Shown here: positions 48,730-59,339 of the stretch, one piece after another
Numbering within the stretch: the stretch's first letter is position 1
Layout of the letters: every line of letters starts with the position of its first letter
NCBI RefSeq assembly: GCF_900497805.2
Contig: NW_020954557.1
Span: forward strand, 38,357,803-38,421,802
Direction of reading: 5' to 3'
DNA length: 64,000 nucleotides
Origin: Vombatus ursinus
Taxonomy: Eukaryota; Chordata; Mammalia; Diprotodontia; Vombatidae
The notes under the pieces: generated by a model
What the model was told of the DNA's origin: nothing
The model's database searches: none
Seen by the model: only the letters and a program-made list of their open reading frames with translations
Made by a program: the position numbers and the translations under genes

Positions 48730-49290
48730 TAGTTCTTGGGTTTAGGGTCCTGGGCTGTCATCATCAAGGTCTATAGGGAAATGGTTGTCAAGGTGGTGGT
48801 GGTGGTGGTTGTTGTTCACCTTGTTTGGCAAATGTTGCCTCCTGTTAGCACCTCAGCATGCATTCTCTCACTTTCAGGGTGCCTTTCTCTTTTAGCTAGG
48901 TTGGTTTGCCTGCCCTGTGTGTGGCAATTGGTTGGAAGCTGGTAAAGACGCTAGCTTCCCAAACGATGGCTGCTCATGTTGGGCTGGAAGCAGGAATGAT
49001 GGACGGCCTGTGAGTAGTGCCACCTCCAAGGCTTCTTTGACAATCTTCTTGTTGGTGGCAGCTAGTCAGCAGCTGTTGCTGGTTGTGATGAGGAAAGTGG
49101 ACCCCATCACCACAATGATTTCTCCCTTTAATTTTGTCTGTGGGGGTTGGGCTTGAAGTAGTTCTGGTGGTTTGAGGGGCATACTATTCCCAAGGTTCTT
49201 GAGTTCAGGATCCTGGGTGCCACGTCCATCAGAGTCTGAAGGAAGATGGTGATCAAGGTGGTGATGGTTCAACTTGCCTTACACATACTG
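48730..49290. repeat. Unclassified sequence containing an internal duplication
   Basis: Two related blocks ~460 bases apart: 'gttcttgggtttagggtcct' ... 'tgtcaaggtggtggtggtgg' (48733-48810) and 'gttcttgagttcaggatcct' ... 'gatcaaggtggtgatggttc' (49195-49270). The intervening part (48950-49110) has a relative in opposite orientation at 52685-52815. I do not recognise a protein or repeat family. It could be an old retrotransposon 5' region or a processed-pseudogene remnant. Confidence 0.55.
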
Positions 49291-49559
49291 CCTCTGCTCT
49301 CTCCCTTGGGGTGTGCTGTCACTCAACTTTTTGATTTCCTTGTTATGATAATTGATTTACATTAAACTTGTACATGAAATGGGATAATCATTGTCAATGT
49401 TATTACATCCCTCTATTCCTCTCCTACCCACCCCCACCTTTTTTTGCATCAATAACTTGTTTAAACAGTAACTTATTTAAACAAGATAGGCTAGAGTTTT
49501 TTCATTGAATACTATATCTTTTTCACATTTTTGTGCTTTCCCAATTCTCCTTAATTCTT
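49291..49559. other. AGPS intron 1, no recognised element
   Basis: AT-rich connector between the duplicated sequence and the next L2; nothing identifiable. Confidence 0.3.
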
Positions 49560-49745
49560 GTGTCTTCTCTGTTGCTTCTCTCCAAGTTATCATATATTTA
49601 TTTATATAGTTTATTTGTACATAATTGCTTACATGTTGTCTCCCCTTTCAGCTCCTTGACAGCAGAAACCTGTTACCTTTCTCTCCAATTTAGCAAAATG
49701 CCTAACACATAAGAGATGTTTAATAAACACTTACTGAGTGACTGA
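49560..49745 (+). repeat. L2 3' end, sense
   Basis: 'cttacatgttgtctcccctt', 'tcagctccttgacagcagaa', 'agcaaaatgcctaacacata', 'tttaataaacacttactgag'. Confidence 0.8.
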
Positions 49746-50639
49746 ACGTCCTTGCTCTCAGGTAGCTCACAGTCTAACTGATAAAACAACACTTAGAGGA
49801 GAATTCAGCTATAGAACAAATGGAAAAGCCTTGAGACCCTAAAGGTGCAATGGCAAGGTCAATGGCAAAATGCAGGTAGATAGTACATTCCTTGGCAGAT
49901 GAGATGGCTATGCATGTGGGTGTGGGGCAGGGTGGACTGATATAGTGGCAGGGCAAATAGTAAGGTGCTGGAGGGTGTAATAGCAGAGCATAAGGCAAGG
50001 CTTTGTGAACCTTAAGGTGTAATGACAGGTGTTCCACCATTTTTACCCTGCTCAGGAAGAACTGTAGTTGGTGATTAGTTGTTCATCACATTACTCTGAG
50101 TAGCCAATCTCATTCTGGCAAAAGAGGAGGGAAACTGGAGAGGTTTGGGGGTAGTGTGCAAGGGGGCTGAAATACAGCAGGACTCTGGGTTCCCTCCTGT
50201 AGGAGTGTGAATAGGGGGTCATCACTGACTCAGAAGGGAGAAAAAAAAAAAGGAGCAATGGCAAGAAAGATGGGGGAGGAAGGGTTCCTCCTGGCTATTA
50301 TTCTAGCTAGGTATACAAGATCTGATCTGGAACTGGGCAGATGGGCAAGCACAGGGGCCAGGGCAAAAAGGGAAGTACTTCACCCATTCTTTTAGGAGAC
50401 GTTGGAGAAAAAACAGGAAGAAACAAATTGCCTCATCTTCATACTGGTTTGTAACACTGCAATCTATCACACAGATGTTGACATGCTAGGCTACCCGTTG
50501 GGGTGCCTTAGTTAGAGAAGGTACTATAAGAACAAAAGCCAGGACATTTGCTCATATTTACTAAGAACCACTAAGTGTGCACTGCTTTTCATCCCCAAAC
50601 ACCTCCCCCACCCCCACCATTGCCAAGTAGAACAGGGAC
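49746..50639. other. AGPS intron 1, mostly unclassified
   Basis: The first ~60 bases resemble an antisense L2 ('ctcaggtagctcacagtcta'). The rest contains G-rich stretches but no identifiable family, exon or RNA gene. Confidence 0.35.
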
Positions 50640-51055
50640 AAGGACTGGACCTTTAATGACAATTTCCATATGAAGTAGAAATTCCTCTACTCACACAGGT
50701 CACCTCCTTCTCTGCAACATATATTCTAAAGTTGCCCTAAGAGGTTGAGTGATTTGCCCAGGGTAACACACTCAATATGTGGCAGAGGTAGGATTTAAAT
50801 CCAGGTCTTCAGGGGCAGGTAGGTGGCGAAGTAGATAGAGAACCCGCCCTGAAGTCAGGAGGACCTGAGTTCAAATCCGGCCTCAGACCAAACACTTGAC
50901 ACTTAGTAGCTGTGTGACCCTGGGCAAATCACTTAACCCCAATTGCCTAAAAAAAAGAAAAAAAATCAAATAAAAAATAAATAAATAAATCCAGGTCTTC
51001 CTAGCTTTGAGGCCAGCTCTTTATCCACTATGCCACAGTCACTCTTCTAACATAT
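50640..51055 (-). repeat. MIR-type SINE, antisense, split by a WSINE
   Basis: The left part is 'gaggttgagtgatttgccca', 'gggtaacacactcaatatgt'. The right part (from 51001) is 'ctagctttgaggccagctct', 'ttatccactatgccacagtc'. Confidence 0.75.
50811..50985 (+). mobile_element. WSINE1-like SINE with 15-bp target-site duplication
   Basis: 'aggggcaggtaggtggcgaa', 'ttcaaatccggcctcagacc', 'accctgggcaaatcacttaa', then a long A/ATAA tail. TAAATCCAGGTCTTC is repeated exactly at 50796-50810 and 50986-51000. Confidence 0.95.
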
Positions 51056-51129
51056 TTTAAAACAATTCCTTTAAGAGCTTTAAAAAAAAAAGTGGCCCTT
51101 TCTAAGACAGCAACCCTTTTATACAACCA

Positions 51130-51235
51130 ATTCTATTCAAATTTCTTTGCTACATTGCTCTGTAATCCTGAGCAAGTAATCTCTAAAAACTCTGAACCTC
51201 AGTTTTCTCATCTATGAAATGAACAGTTCAGAAGT
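51130..51235 (+). repeat. MIR fragment, sense
   Basis: 'attgctctgtaatcctgagc', 'ctctgaacctcagttttctc', 'atctatgaaatgaacag'. Short. Confidence 0.5.
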
Positions 51236-51289
51236 TCTTAACCGGAGAGCCATGGACACAAAGGGATAGATTTCAGAGGATAAGAATAG

Positions 51290-51540
51290 CTAGTATTTAA
51301 AAAGTGATGTAAGGTTTGCAAAGTACTTTATGTACCTTATCTTACTGGATCCTCACAACAACCTTAGGATCTAGGTACTATTTTTATCTCCATTTTACAG
51401 ATGGGGAAATTGAGGCAGACAGAAGTTAAGTAACTTGCTCAGGGTCAACAGAGCTAATAACTGTCTGAGGCTAGATTTGAATTCAGGTCTGCCTAACTCC
51501 AGGCCCAGCATTCTATCCACTGTGTCATCTAAGCTGCCCC
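51290..51540 (-). repeat. MIR/THER SINE, antisense, well preserved
   Basis: 'agctagtatttaaaaagtga', 'ccttatcttactggatcctc', 'ccattttacagatggggaaa', 'gaattcaggtctgcctaact', ending 'gtgtcatctaagctgcccc'. Confidence 0.85.
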
Positions 51541-52060
51541 AAAGGATCCATTAACTTCGATAGGAAAAAAATTATATGTTTTTTTCCATTAAACTCTAAT
51601 TGAAATTTAGCATCTTCTTCAATTATGAATGTAGGTAAGAAATGATATTAGTATCAGCAGTATCTGTGATTTAGTCACCAACAGAAATAACAAATATTTT
51701 CATTTCACATAACAGATGTTGCAGATATCTCAAAATATTATTTGCCCTTGTCACTACTTTGAAGTCTATTTCAATATAATTGATTTCCTTTGTAACTTTA
51801 CATAGTTTACTTTATGCCTTTAAAAATATCATGGGAGGTTTCACCGTCCTGAAAAGGGACCAGGACACAAAAAGAGTTCCGAGAACCTGCACTAGATGGT
51901 CTCTGACATCCCTCCTTGAATAAATGTTCTATAAATTCTACGGTTTAAATAGAGATTCTAGGAAGGGCATAGACACAAAGTTTCTCTCTAAGCTACAACA
52001 AAGGATACATTGTTCATTAATCCAACTATGAAGAAAGAATGGAGCAAAACAACTGTTATT
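51541..52060. other. AGPS intron 1, no recognised element
   Basis: AT-rich; nothing identifiable. Confidence 0.35.
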
Positions 52061-52064
52061 TCAA

Positions 52065-52465
52065 AGAATACAACATAAGCACCCTCTATCTTCCCACCTT
52101 TGCTCAGCTGTTTCCTATGCCTGCAATACCCTCCCCTCTACAACGCCCTACATCTTTTGCTAAGTATGTTCCCACTCACATCTTTTAAAGGCCAACTGAA
52201 ATGTTATTGCCCTCCAGTAAACTTGACCTAATTTCCCCCACCCTGGCTGATCTGCCTCTTATCCAGATTCAAGGACCACCACATAGTATACTCAGGAGTA
52301 CACAAATATTGTTTTCTATTAAAATTATTTGTGTATTGCCATATGCCCACATAAATGGTAAGCTCCATGAAGGCAACTGCTAGTTCATCTAAACTTTGCA
52401 TCTCACCCAATGTCTAGCAGAGTTCTGTACACACAGCAGGTGCTTTAAAATGCTTACTTAATGAC
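52065..52465 (+). repeat. L2 3' end, sense
   Basis: 'gtttcctatgcctgcaatac', 'cctccagtaaacttgaccta', 'atggtaagctccatgaaggc', 'agagttctgtacacacagca'. About 0.4 kb of the 3' region. Confidence 0.8.
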
Positions 52466-52494
52466 TACACATGTATAACCTATATCAAATTACT

Positions 52495-52620
52495 TACCTT
52501 TTCAATGAAGGGGTGGGGAGGAAGGGAGAGAATCTGGAACTCAAAAAAATTTTTTTTTAAGTGTTAAAAATTGTTTTTACATGTAACTGGGGGCAAATAC
52601 AATATGAAATAATTTTTTAA
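52495..52620 (+). repeat. L1 3' tail, sense
   Basis: 'gaagggagagaatctggaac' with 'tcaaaa', 'ttgtttttacatgtaactgg' and 'ggcaaatacaatatgaaata': the last bases of a marsupial L1, as at 38.9 kb. Confidence 0.7.
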
Positions 52621-52684
52621 AATGCTTGCTTAGTTGAATGATGAAAACTATTTGAGACACAGCCAACAGTGAACTGAGAAATCT

Positions 52685-52815
52685 TTGTGGCAAGGCGGCT
52701 CACCTTCCTCATCACCACCAGCAACAACTGTTAACCAACTGCCATGAACAGGCAGATAGATACAGGAGCCCTGGCAGTGGCCATACTACCCATCATTCCA
52801 GAAGAAGAAAAACTC
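52685..52815. repeat. Diverged relative of the 48.95-49.11 kb sequence
   Basis: 'accttcctcatcaccaccag', 'caacaactgttaaccaactg', 'ccatactacccatcattcca' line up with the complement of 49110-48950 ('actttcctcatcacaaccag' ... 'gtccatcattcc') at roughly 70% by eye. Confidence 0.55.
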
Positions 52816-52894
52816 TGGCTAAAAAAAAAAAAAAACAATTTAGCATAAGAGAAGGGGAAAGGAGCAGTGGAAAATAAGGCTGAAAAGGTAGGCT

Positions 52895-53110
52895 GGATTC
52901 AAGCATGTATTGAGAGCTTACTATGTACCAGGCATTGTGTTAAGCATAGAGTATACAAAGAAAGCAAAAATACAATCCCTGCCTTCAAGGAACTCACATT
53001 CTACCAGTGTGGAAGTATATAGAAACAAAATATACATACAAGAGTAATGTAATGTAAATGAGAGAGAATCTCAGACAGAAAGCACTAGAGTAGTGGCAAC
53101 GGAATTGAAG
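52895..53110 (-). repeat. L2 3' end, antisense
   Basis: 'atgtattgagagcttactat', 'gtaccaggcattgtgttaag', 'ccctgccttcaaggaactca'. Confidence 0.8.
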
Positions 53111-53184
53111 AGAAATACGAGAAACAACCCAAAGGAAAAATCAGAAGAGACTTAGTGACTGGATAAAGGGGTAAAAGGATGATA

Positions 53185-53450
53185 TATAAAAGATGATACT
53201 AAGTGATCTAAGAGTTAAAGGGGACACAAAAGGCAACTGAGTTCAACCCCTTCCTGACCACAAGGCATCTTTTGAATATTGCTGACAAGTAGTCATCTAG
53301 CCTCTGCTTGAAACCATCCAGTAAGAGGAGGTCCTACTACCGGTAATCCAAGGCAGTCAATTCCACTTTTGTTAAAAGCCACCAATTTTTAAAAAGTGAT
53401 TACCTACTCAATCGTTTCACCTCTCTCAGAAGGCAGAGGAAGCACCAAGC
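53185..53450 (-). repeat. L3/CR1 LINE fragment, antisense
   Basis: 'aactgagttcaaccccttcc', 'catctagcctctgcttgaaa', 'ccatccagtaagaggaggtc', 'ggcagtcaattccacttttg': the complement of the C-terminal CR1/L3 coding region. Confidence 0.7.
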
Positions 53451-53785
53451 TGAGTTGCAAACAACTTAAATTCTAAGAAATAAGAACAACTGGTCAATGA
53501 AATAAGTGGGAATGATTAGAACCTTAGGAGAAAGTGACCTTGCCGTCTTTGAGGGTGAGCATGTTCCATTTCTTAGGAATTCAAGAAATAAGTCTAATTC
53601 CATGGCCTAAGATTATAAAAAGACAGCTAAAAAGGGCTGGTGATTAGAAGGTGCTATAAGACAAACTGCTGATTGTTATAATCATAAATTATCTTAATAA
53701 AGAGAACAACAAAAGACACTGAAATAAATCAGTTCAGTTGGATCTAAACTGAGCTGGTTAGCAAGTCTGAGAATCAGTATGGAAA
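53451..53785. other. AGPS intron 1, no recognised element
   Basis: Nothing identifiable. Confidence 0.3.
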
Positions 53786-53789
53786 CTAA

Positions 53790-54870
53790 GTCAACATGCA
53801 GTTAATGTGCCAGGCACTATGCTAAGTACTGGATACAAAGAAAGACAACAAATAATCTCTGCTCTCAAACAATTCACAATCTAAGGGGAGACAACATGCA
53901 AACAATTATGTACCAACAAGATATACAAAGGTTAAAATAGAAATATATGAGAGAGAAGATACCAAGATAAGGCTGACCAGGAAACACTTCTTGCAAAAGC
54001 TGAAACTTTAGCTGAAATGTGAAAAGAGCCAGGGAAGACAGGAGGCAGAGACGAAGAGGGAGGAAATTCCAGGGATAAGGGACAACCAGTGAAAATGTCC
54101 AGAGCTGAGATGCAAGCGTCTTATGCAAAGAAGAGCCCAGAGGCCAGTGTCAGTAGATCAAAGAGCATACTAGGGAGAGTAAGATGTAAGAAAACTACAA
54201 AGGTAAGAAGGGCTGGGTTATGGAAGGTTTTAAAAGCCAGAGAATTTTATATTTCATCCTGGGAGAAACAGGGAGCTAACAAAAACAACAGGACTTGGCA
54301 ACTGATTTTACAAGGGGTAAAAGAGTGAGGTGTTGAGGATGACATACAGGCTGGGAGCTAGGATGATTAGGAAGACAGTGGTGTCTTCCACCATAATTGG
54401 GAAAAGAAAAAGGCTTAGGGGGAAAGATGAATTTTAATTTTAGACATGTTGAGTTTAATATATCTATGAAACTTCCAGTTCAAGATATCCAATAGACAGT
54501 CAAGACTAGAGGTGAAGTGAGATGTTAGGGCTAGACAAACAGATTTGAGAATAATCTAATAAAGATGATAAATGAAACCATGGGAAATGATAAGATCACC
54601 AAGCAAAAAAGAAGAGGGCCCAGAGTCCTGAGGGATATCCATATTATCAGACATGATGTGGATGAAGATCCAGACAGGGAGACTAAGAAGGAGTAGGCAG
54701 ACAGGTAAGAGAAGAACCAAAAGAGAGCAGTTTCATGAAAACCTAAAATGAAAAGAGTTTTCAAGGAGAAGAAAGTGAATGACAGTGTCAAAGGCTGCAG
54801 AAAGACATAGAAGGATGAGGACTGAATATGGCAACTGGTAACTTTGAAGATAATTGCTTTAGTTGAACGA
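53790..54870 (-). repeat. L2 LINE, antisense, ~1.1 kb with ORF2 relic
   Basis: It starts at the complemented 3' end ('gttaatgtgccaggcactat', 'caacatgcaaacaattatgt'). Minus-strand text at 54531-54791 includes 'ETALFWFFSYLSAYSFLVSL' and 'GSSSTS', the L2 reverse-transcriptase region before the catalytic YADD. The copy is broken. Confidence 0.85.
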
Positions 54871-54879
54871 TAAGGTCAG

Positions 54880-55065
54880 GAGACTGGGGTCATCTCCAGT
54901 TGTCCTGATCTGTATCTGGCAACTGGACCCAAACGGCTCTGGAGGAGAAAGTAAGGCTGGTGACTTTGCACAGCCCTCCCTTACTTACATCCAATTCACT
55001 TGCATGTCATGTCATCACCTTCTCGATGTCACAGTCCACTTAGAGAACAAAGGACAGGACAAACA
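54880..55065 (+). repeat. Dispersed marsupial element, family not named
   Basis: 'ctccagttgtcctgatctgt', 'atctggcaactggacccaaa', 'tggctctggaggagaaagt'-like order, 'cagccctcccttacttacat', 'ccaattcacttgcatgtcat', ending 'aggacaggacaaacaacaa'. I recall closely similar text as a high-copy marsupial repeat but cannot give its name. The 92-codon frame over it is not a gene. Confidence 0.5.
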
Positions 55066-55222
55066 ACAAGGTCAGAAGCAAAGACTAACAAAGGTACTAA
55101 AAGATGCCTGTGCCCACAGGAGTGTTTTCAGGGCTATCTGACTGACTAATACTTACCACTATAGTATGATGCCTGCTCAAACATAACTTACCTAAATTTC
55201 TTTTGAGAAGTAGTATGGGATA

Positions 55223-55424
55223 CAGGGATGGGGAACCTGTGGCCTCGAAGCCACATGTGCCCCTCTAGGTCCTCAAGTGTGGCCCTTTGACTGAATCCAA
55301 ACTTCACAGAACAAATCTTTTTATGAAGGGGACATGTTCTGTGAAGTTTGGATCCAGTCAAAAGGCCGCACTTGAGGACCTAAAGGGCCACATGTGACTT
55401 CAAGGATACAGGTCCCCACCCCTG
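55223..55424. mobile_element. Palindromic hAT-type MITE, copy 3 (complete)
   Basis: 202 bp from 'cagggatggggaacctgtgg' to '...aggtccccacccctg'. The arms 'gtcctcaagtgtggcccttt' and the right-hand 'aaggccgcacttgaggac' are complementary. It has the same structure as 355-557. No convincing 8-bp duplication is visible at the flanks. Confidence 0.85.
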
Positions 55425-55977
55425 CATAAAGTGCTAGACTTGGAGCCAGGTACACCTAAGTTCAAATCAAACCTCTAACACCGAGCAGCTGTGTGAACCT
55501 ACTCAATAAATTTCAGTGGCTCCCTATTAGTTCTAGGAGCAAATATAAATTCCTGTTTGTCATTTAAAGAACATCACAACCTGGCCCAACTTACCTTCTG
55601 TGCCTTATACTTTACTCCCCTTCACATATTCTACAGCGTAATTAAACTAGTCTCCTCATTGCTACTCATAGAGAAGCACTCCATTTCCCATCTCTCTGAC
55701 TTCCTACTGGTTATCCCCATTCCTGGGATGCACTCCCTCATCTCTTCTTCTTCTATTCCCTAATTTCCTTTCAGATTTTTTTCATGTGTCCCCTCTGAAA
55801 TCTTTCCCAATCTCCCCCACCCCCTAGCTGTTAGTGTCCTCTCCACCAAGATCACTTTAAATATACCTATGTACAAGTTGTATCCTCCAATTAAATGGAG
55901 GTTCCTTGAGGGCAAGTAACTGCTTCCCTGGCCTAGCACATTATCCAGCATTAAGTAAACACTAAGCGTTTGTTGAT
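55425..55977 (+). repeat. SINE remnant followed by an L2 3' region, sense
   Basis: 55425-55500 is a tRNA-SINE piece ('aaagtgctagacttggagcc', 'gagcagctgtgtgaacct'). From ~55505 an L2 follows: 'tttcagtggctccctattag', 'aacatcacaacctggcccaa', 'atggaggttccttgagggca', 'taagcgtttgttgattaagt'. Confidence 0.75.
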
Positions 55978-56130
55978 TAAGTGACCTATCTCTCTTTGAC
56001 TCAATTTCTTCATCTATAAATTAAGGATAATACTTATAAAACCCAGTTCAAAATATTGTTGTGAAGCTCAAATAAAATAACATATGTAAAAAACTTTGTA
56101 GACCTTAAAGCATTATATAAATGTCAGCTA
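55978..56130 (+). repeat. MIR 3' part, sense
   Basis: 'gactcaatttcttcatctat', 'attgttgtgaagctcaaata', 'agaccttaaagcattatata'. The MIR head is missing. Confidence 0.65.
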
Positions 56131-56284
56131 CAAATATTATCTCCTTAGGCGTGTCCTTTAGGATCACCCATTAGAACCCAACTCTGGTTTGCTCCATGTT
56201 CAAACCTGATCTGGAAACCTGGGCTTCTTACCTTGGACCTGCAAGAGTTGCATTACCTATAAAACAAGAGGGTTAGAAGAAGCA

Positions 56285-56560
56285 CTGTGGTATAGTAGAG
56301 AAAGAACTTGACTCAAAGTCAGGAGATATGCGTTCCAGCCTCTTGACAAATCTTGGCTATGGTTCCTGAGCACTTCTCAATACCCTAGGCAATTCTCTCA
56401 ATTGCAGAGAAAGTAGGAGTGTGCAAGACAAAAGAAGTTCCTCCTCAGGCACTCCCCACATCAATGAATTTAATGGTCCAGGCAAAAATAAAAACTAAAT
56501 AAGTGGGTTAGTTTGATAATCTCTAAGGTTCCTTCAAGTTCTAAAATTCTGTTAATTCAA
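56285..56560 (+). repeat. MIR SINE, sense, with an insertion
   Basis: 'gtggtatagtagagaaagaa', 'cttgactcaaagtcaggaga', then ~140 bases of unrelated sequence, then 'agtttgataatctctaaggt' and 'tccttcaagttctaaaattc'. Confidence 0.6.
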
Positions 56561-56869
56561 ACCACTTCTAACTTTGTGGAATTTGTTTTGCATTATGTTG
56601 TTTTTCTTCCCTGCCACCTGCCCCCCCACACACAACAAAAGATTAATTTTTGCTCATTGAAAAAAAACTAATTTTAAGAGTATTATGGTGATAACTAATA
56701 AAGTAACAGAGAGTACTCTCTACATTTTTTAATTTTATTAATATGCTTGTTTTTTCATTTTGATCCAGACTAATCCCTTTTAAGAGCTGCATCTGTGCCA
56801 CACATCCCTATGATGCCACTACCTAGATGTACATGTGGACTATGATTAATGTCATTAACTGGTTCGAGG
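56561..56869. other. AGPS intron 1, no recognised element
   Basis: AT-rich; nothing identifiable. Confidence 0.3.
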
Positions 56870-57480
56870 AAAATACAATCTTATGGGAAAAGGTGCTAAT
56901 ATGAAAATGACCTCAGAATCTTAGTGGGCAATAAGCTCAAAATAAATGAATCAACAATTTGACAAGGCAACCATAAAGCTAATGCAATTAGAGGTTACAT
57001 TAACAGAAATGTTGTGTCCAGAACAAGAGAAGTGATAAATTCTCACACTCTGTCCTGATCAGACCATATCTGCAGTATTGTGTTCACTTCTGGGTGACAC
57101 ATTTCTGAAAAGACATTGAAGAACTGGAGTTTTACTAGAGAGTGAGAGCAACTGATTGACAAAAATGAGTTTATTTAACATGAAGAAGATAAAAACTTTT
57201 ATTGTCTCCACACACCTGAAATGCTACCACATTGAAAAGAGTTTAGACTTGTGGTGCACTGCCACAAAAGGCAGAACTAGAACAAATGTGTGCAACTAAT
57301 AAGAGACAGATTTTGGTTCAGTAAGGAAAAGCTTCATACCAATGAGAACTGCCTGAAGAGAGGAAGAGCTGCCTCCTGGAGTAGCAAGTTCTCTTTTCCT
57401 GGAGCTCTTCAGACAAAGCTTAGAAATCTACTTGTTAGGTCTGTCATAGAAAAGACTCCTATTTACACGGGGTTAGTCAA
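56870..57480 (+). repeat. L3/CR1 LINE 3' coding region, sense
   Basis: The sequence gives decayed CR1-type text: 'ctctgtcctgatcagaccat' and 'atctgcagtattgtgttcac' (…S.LIRPYLQYCVHFW…), 'aaggcagaactagaacaaat', 'gtaaggaaaagcttcatacc' and 'tcctggagtagcaagttctc'. Many breaks. Confidence 0.75.
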
Positions 57481-57483
57481 GAT

Positions 57484-57720
57484 TGGGCGCAGCAGACAGA
57501 GCACCAGGCCTGGAGTCAGAAACACTCATCTTAAGATTTCAAATCTGGCCTCAGACACTAACTAGCTGTGTGACCCTGGGCAAGTCACTTAACTCTGCCT
57601 CAGTTTCTTCCTCTGTAAAATGAGCTGGAGAAGGACATGGCAAATCACTCCAGTACCTTGCCAAGAAAATCCAAAATGGGGTCACAAAGACTCAGACATG
57701 ACAGAAAAAATTGAACAACA
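57484..57720 (+). mobile_element. MAR1-like SINE
   Basis: 'ttgggcgcagcagacagagc', 'aatctggcctcagacactaa', 'gaccctgggcaagtcactta', 'actccagtaccttgccaaga', 'tggggtcacaaagactcaga', ending in AACAACAA. Its first ~10 bases are lost or diverged. Confidence 0.9.
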
Positions 57721-58315
57721 ATTTGATCTAGAAGTAGTAGGGGGTACTAATTGTCCAACATACTACTTTTCCTTGACAATTTGGGTAACACAACAGAAAG
57801 AGAAGTTTTCAACAATACACTACAAGCTAAAGTTAGGAAACTACGTAGAGCATCATGCATTATTGAGGGGGTGAATAACAGAGAGCTTTTAATGCCAGGA
57901 AAAACAAGGACAGACTTATTTGGCAGTCAAGGAATACTTAGAGTACAAAACGAAAATACGTAAAATCATGTTTTAGGACAATGTGATTGAATCACATATC
58001 TAAGAAACAGCACCCGTCCTCAGTAAGGTCTAATGGCTCAAGAAATTTTTACTACCAAAAGGTTCTTATTTCTTTAGCCTTGGCTATCTGCTCTCCTGGG
58101 CTCTTATGAAAGCCTCTATGCTGAGGACACAAAGAAAGGGCAGCAAGTAGTGCATATTTCAGATACCTTATTAAAATATAGTTTGATAAAGCCTGTTTTA
58201 GGAAGACCAACCTCAAAAATAGACCAGAGAAGGAGACTCTACATACAAGATTACCCAAGAGGGACTAATAACATGAAATGAAAGGCTCTAGGTGAAACTA
58301 TTGTAAATTAGAAGC
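57721..58315. other. AGPS intron 1, no recognised element
   Basis: Two plus-strand frames at 57620-57963 overlap the SINE end and have no protein features. Nothing else is recognised. Confidence 0.35.
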
Positions 58316-58319
58316 AATC

Positions 58320-58490
58320 AGGGAATATTAGGGTCTTTAGAGATCATCTAACCCAACCTCTTCATTTTACAGATGAAGAAACTGTGGGAGAGAAAGTTTA
58401 CGTGGATTTCCCAAAGTCACAAGTAGTAAAGGTATAATTTAAACTCAGGTTCTCAACTACAAATCCAAGGTCTTTTGGATAAACCTTGCA
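58320..58490 (-). repeat. MIR/THER SINE, antisense
   Basis: 'agagatcatctaacccaacc', 'tcttcattttacagatgaag', 'ttaaactcaggttctcaact'. Confidence 0.75.
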
Positions 58491-58816
58491 TCCACAAAGG
58501 ATATGAGAGAAATTTCTGAAGAGAAATGAACAGCACTTAATGCCTAATTGGAATGGGAGAGGAAAAGGAAATGAGAAATTAAAGGATAGCATCAAAGCAC
58601 AGGGACCATGAGATTGGTGACTGAACTGACAGAAATAGAGAAGCAGAGAAGAAACTAGATTTGCAGAGAAGTTGGTTTTAGGGAAGGGAAAAGACCTCAA
58701 GTTAAGTTTTAATTATAAAATTATATGATTTAGAACTGGAAAGAAATTAAGAAATTCTCCCGTTCTTTCTTTGTTCTACATTCCCCCAAACTACTCCTCC
58801 CTCACATTGTTCTTTT

Positions 58817-58967
58817 TTTTTTTTTTGTGGTAGTGAGGCAATTGGGGTTAAGTGACTTGCCCAGGGTCACACAGCTAGTGAGTGTTATGTGTCTGAGACT
58901 GGATTTGAACTCAGGTCCTCCTGACTCCAGGGCCGGTGCTCTATCCACTGCGCCACCTAGCTGCCCC
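58817..58967 (-). mobile_element. WSINE1-like SINE, antisense, with 14-bp target-site duplication
   Basis: Complemented copy: poly-T, 'gaggcaattggggttaagtg', 'acttgcccagggtcacacag', 'gaactcaggtcctcctgact', 'atccactgcgccacctagct'. CACATTGTTCTTTT is repeated exactly at 58803-58816 and 58968-58981. It is the only young WSINE in the same orientation as AGPS. Confidence 0.95.
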
Positions 58968-59115
58968 CACATTGTTCTTTTCCACCAAGACAATTAGCTT
59001 ACTCACAAAAGGAATTTTTAAACTAACTTACCTTCTGAATTTATGTTTTGTCTTATTTCTTAGACTATAAAGTTCAAACTGGCAAGAAGGATCATGTAAT
59101 ATTTTGCATGTATGC

Positions 59116-59150
<35 letters not shown>

Positions 59151-59158
59151 TTCAAAAC
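59116..59158. repeat. (AC)n microsatellite
   Basis: 43 bases of uninterrupted AC dinucleotides. Confidence 0.98.
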
Positions 59159-59339
59159 AATAATGTAAACTAACTATGGAATTTGATGGTGATTCCACTT
59201 ACAGAAATTTCCTCATCTGTAAATTATGCCTACATGATGAAATATAACAAGAATAAATATGAAATCCTACACTTGGAAAAAAAATAAACTGCATGAATAC
59301 ATGATTTGAGGAAAAATAGATGACAGTTTCTGTTAAAAA

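Noticed and set aside
54863-55141. A 92-codon plus-strand frame with several Cys and His residues
   Set aside because: It overlies a dispersed repeat and starts inside an L2; the Cys/His spacing fits no zinc-binding motif.
58802-58993. A tRNA-like sequence and a 63-codon frame
   Set aside because: The tRNA-like boxes belong to an antisense WSINE with a poly-T and a target-site duplication. No cloverleaf of a working tRNA is present here or in the other SINE copies.
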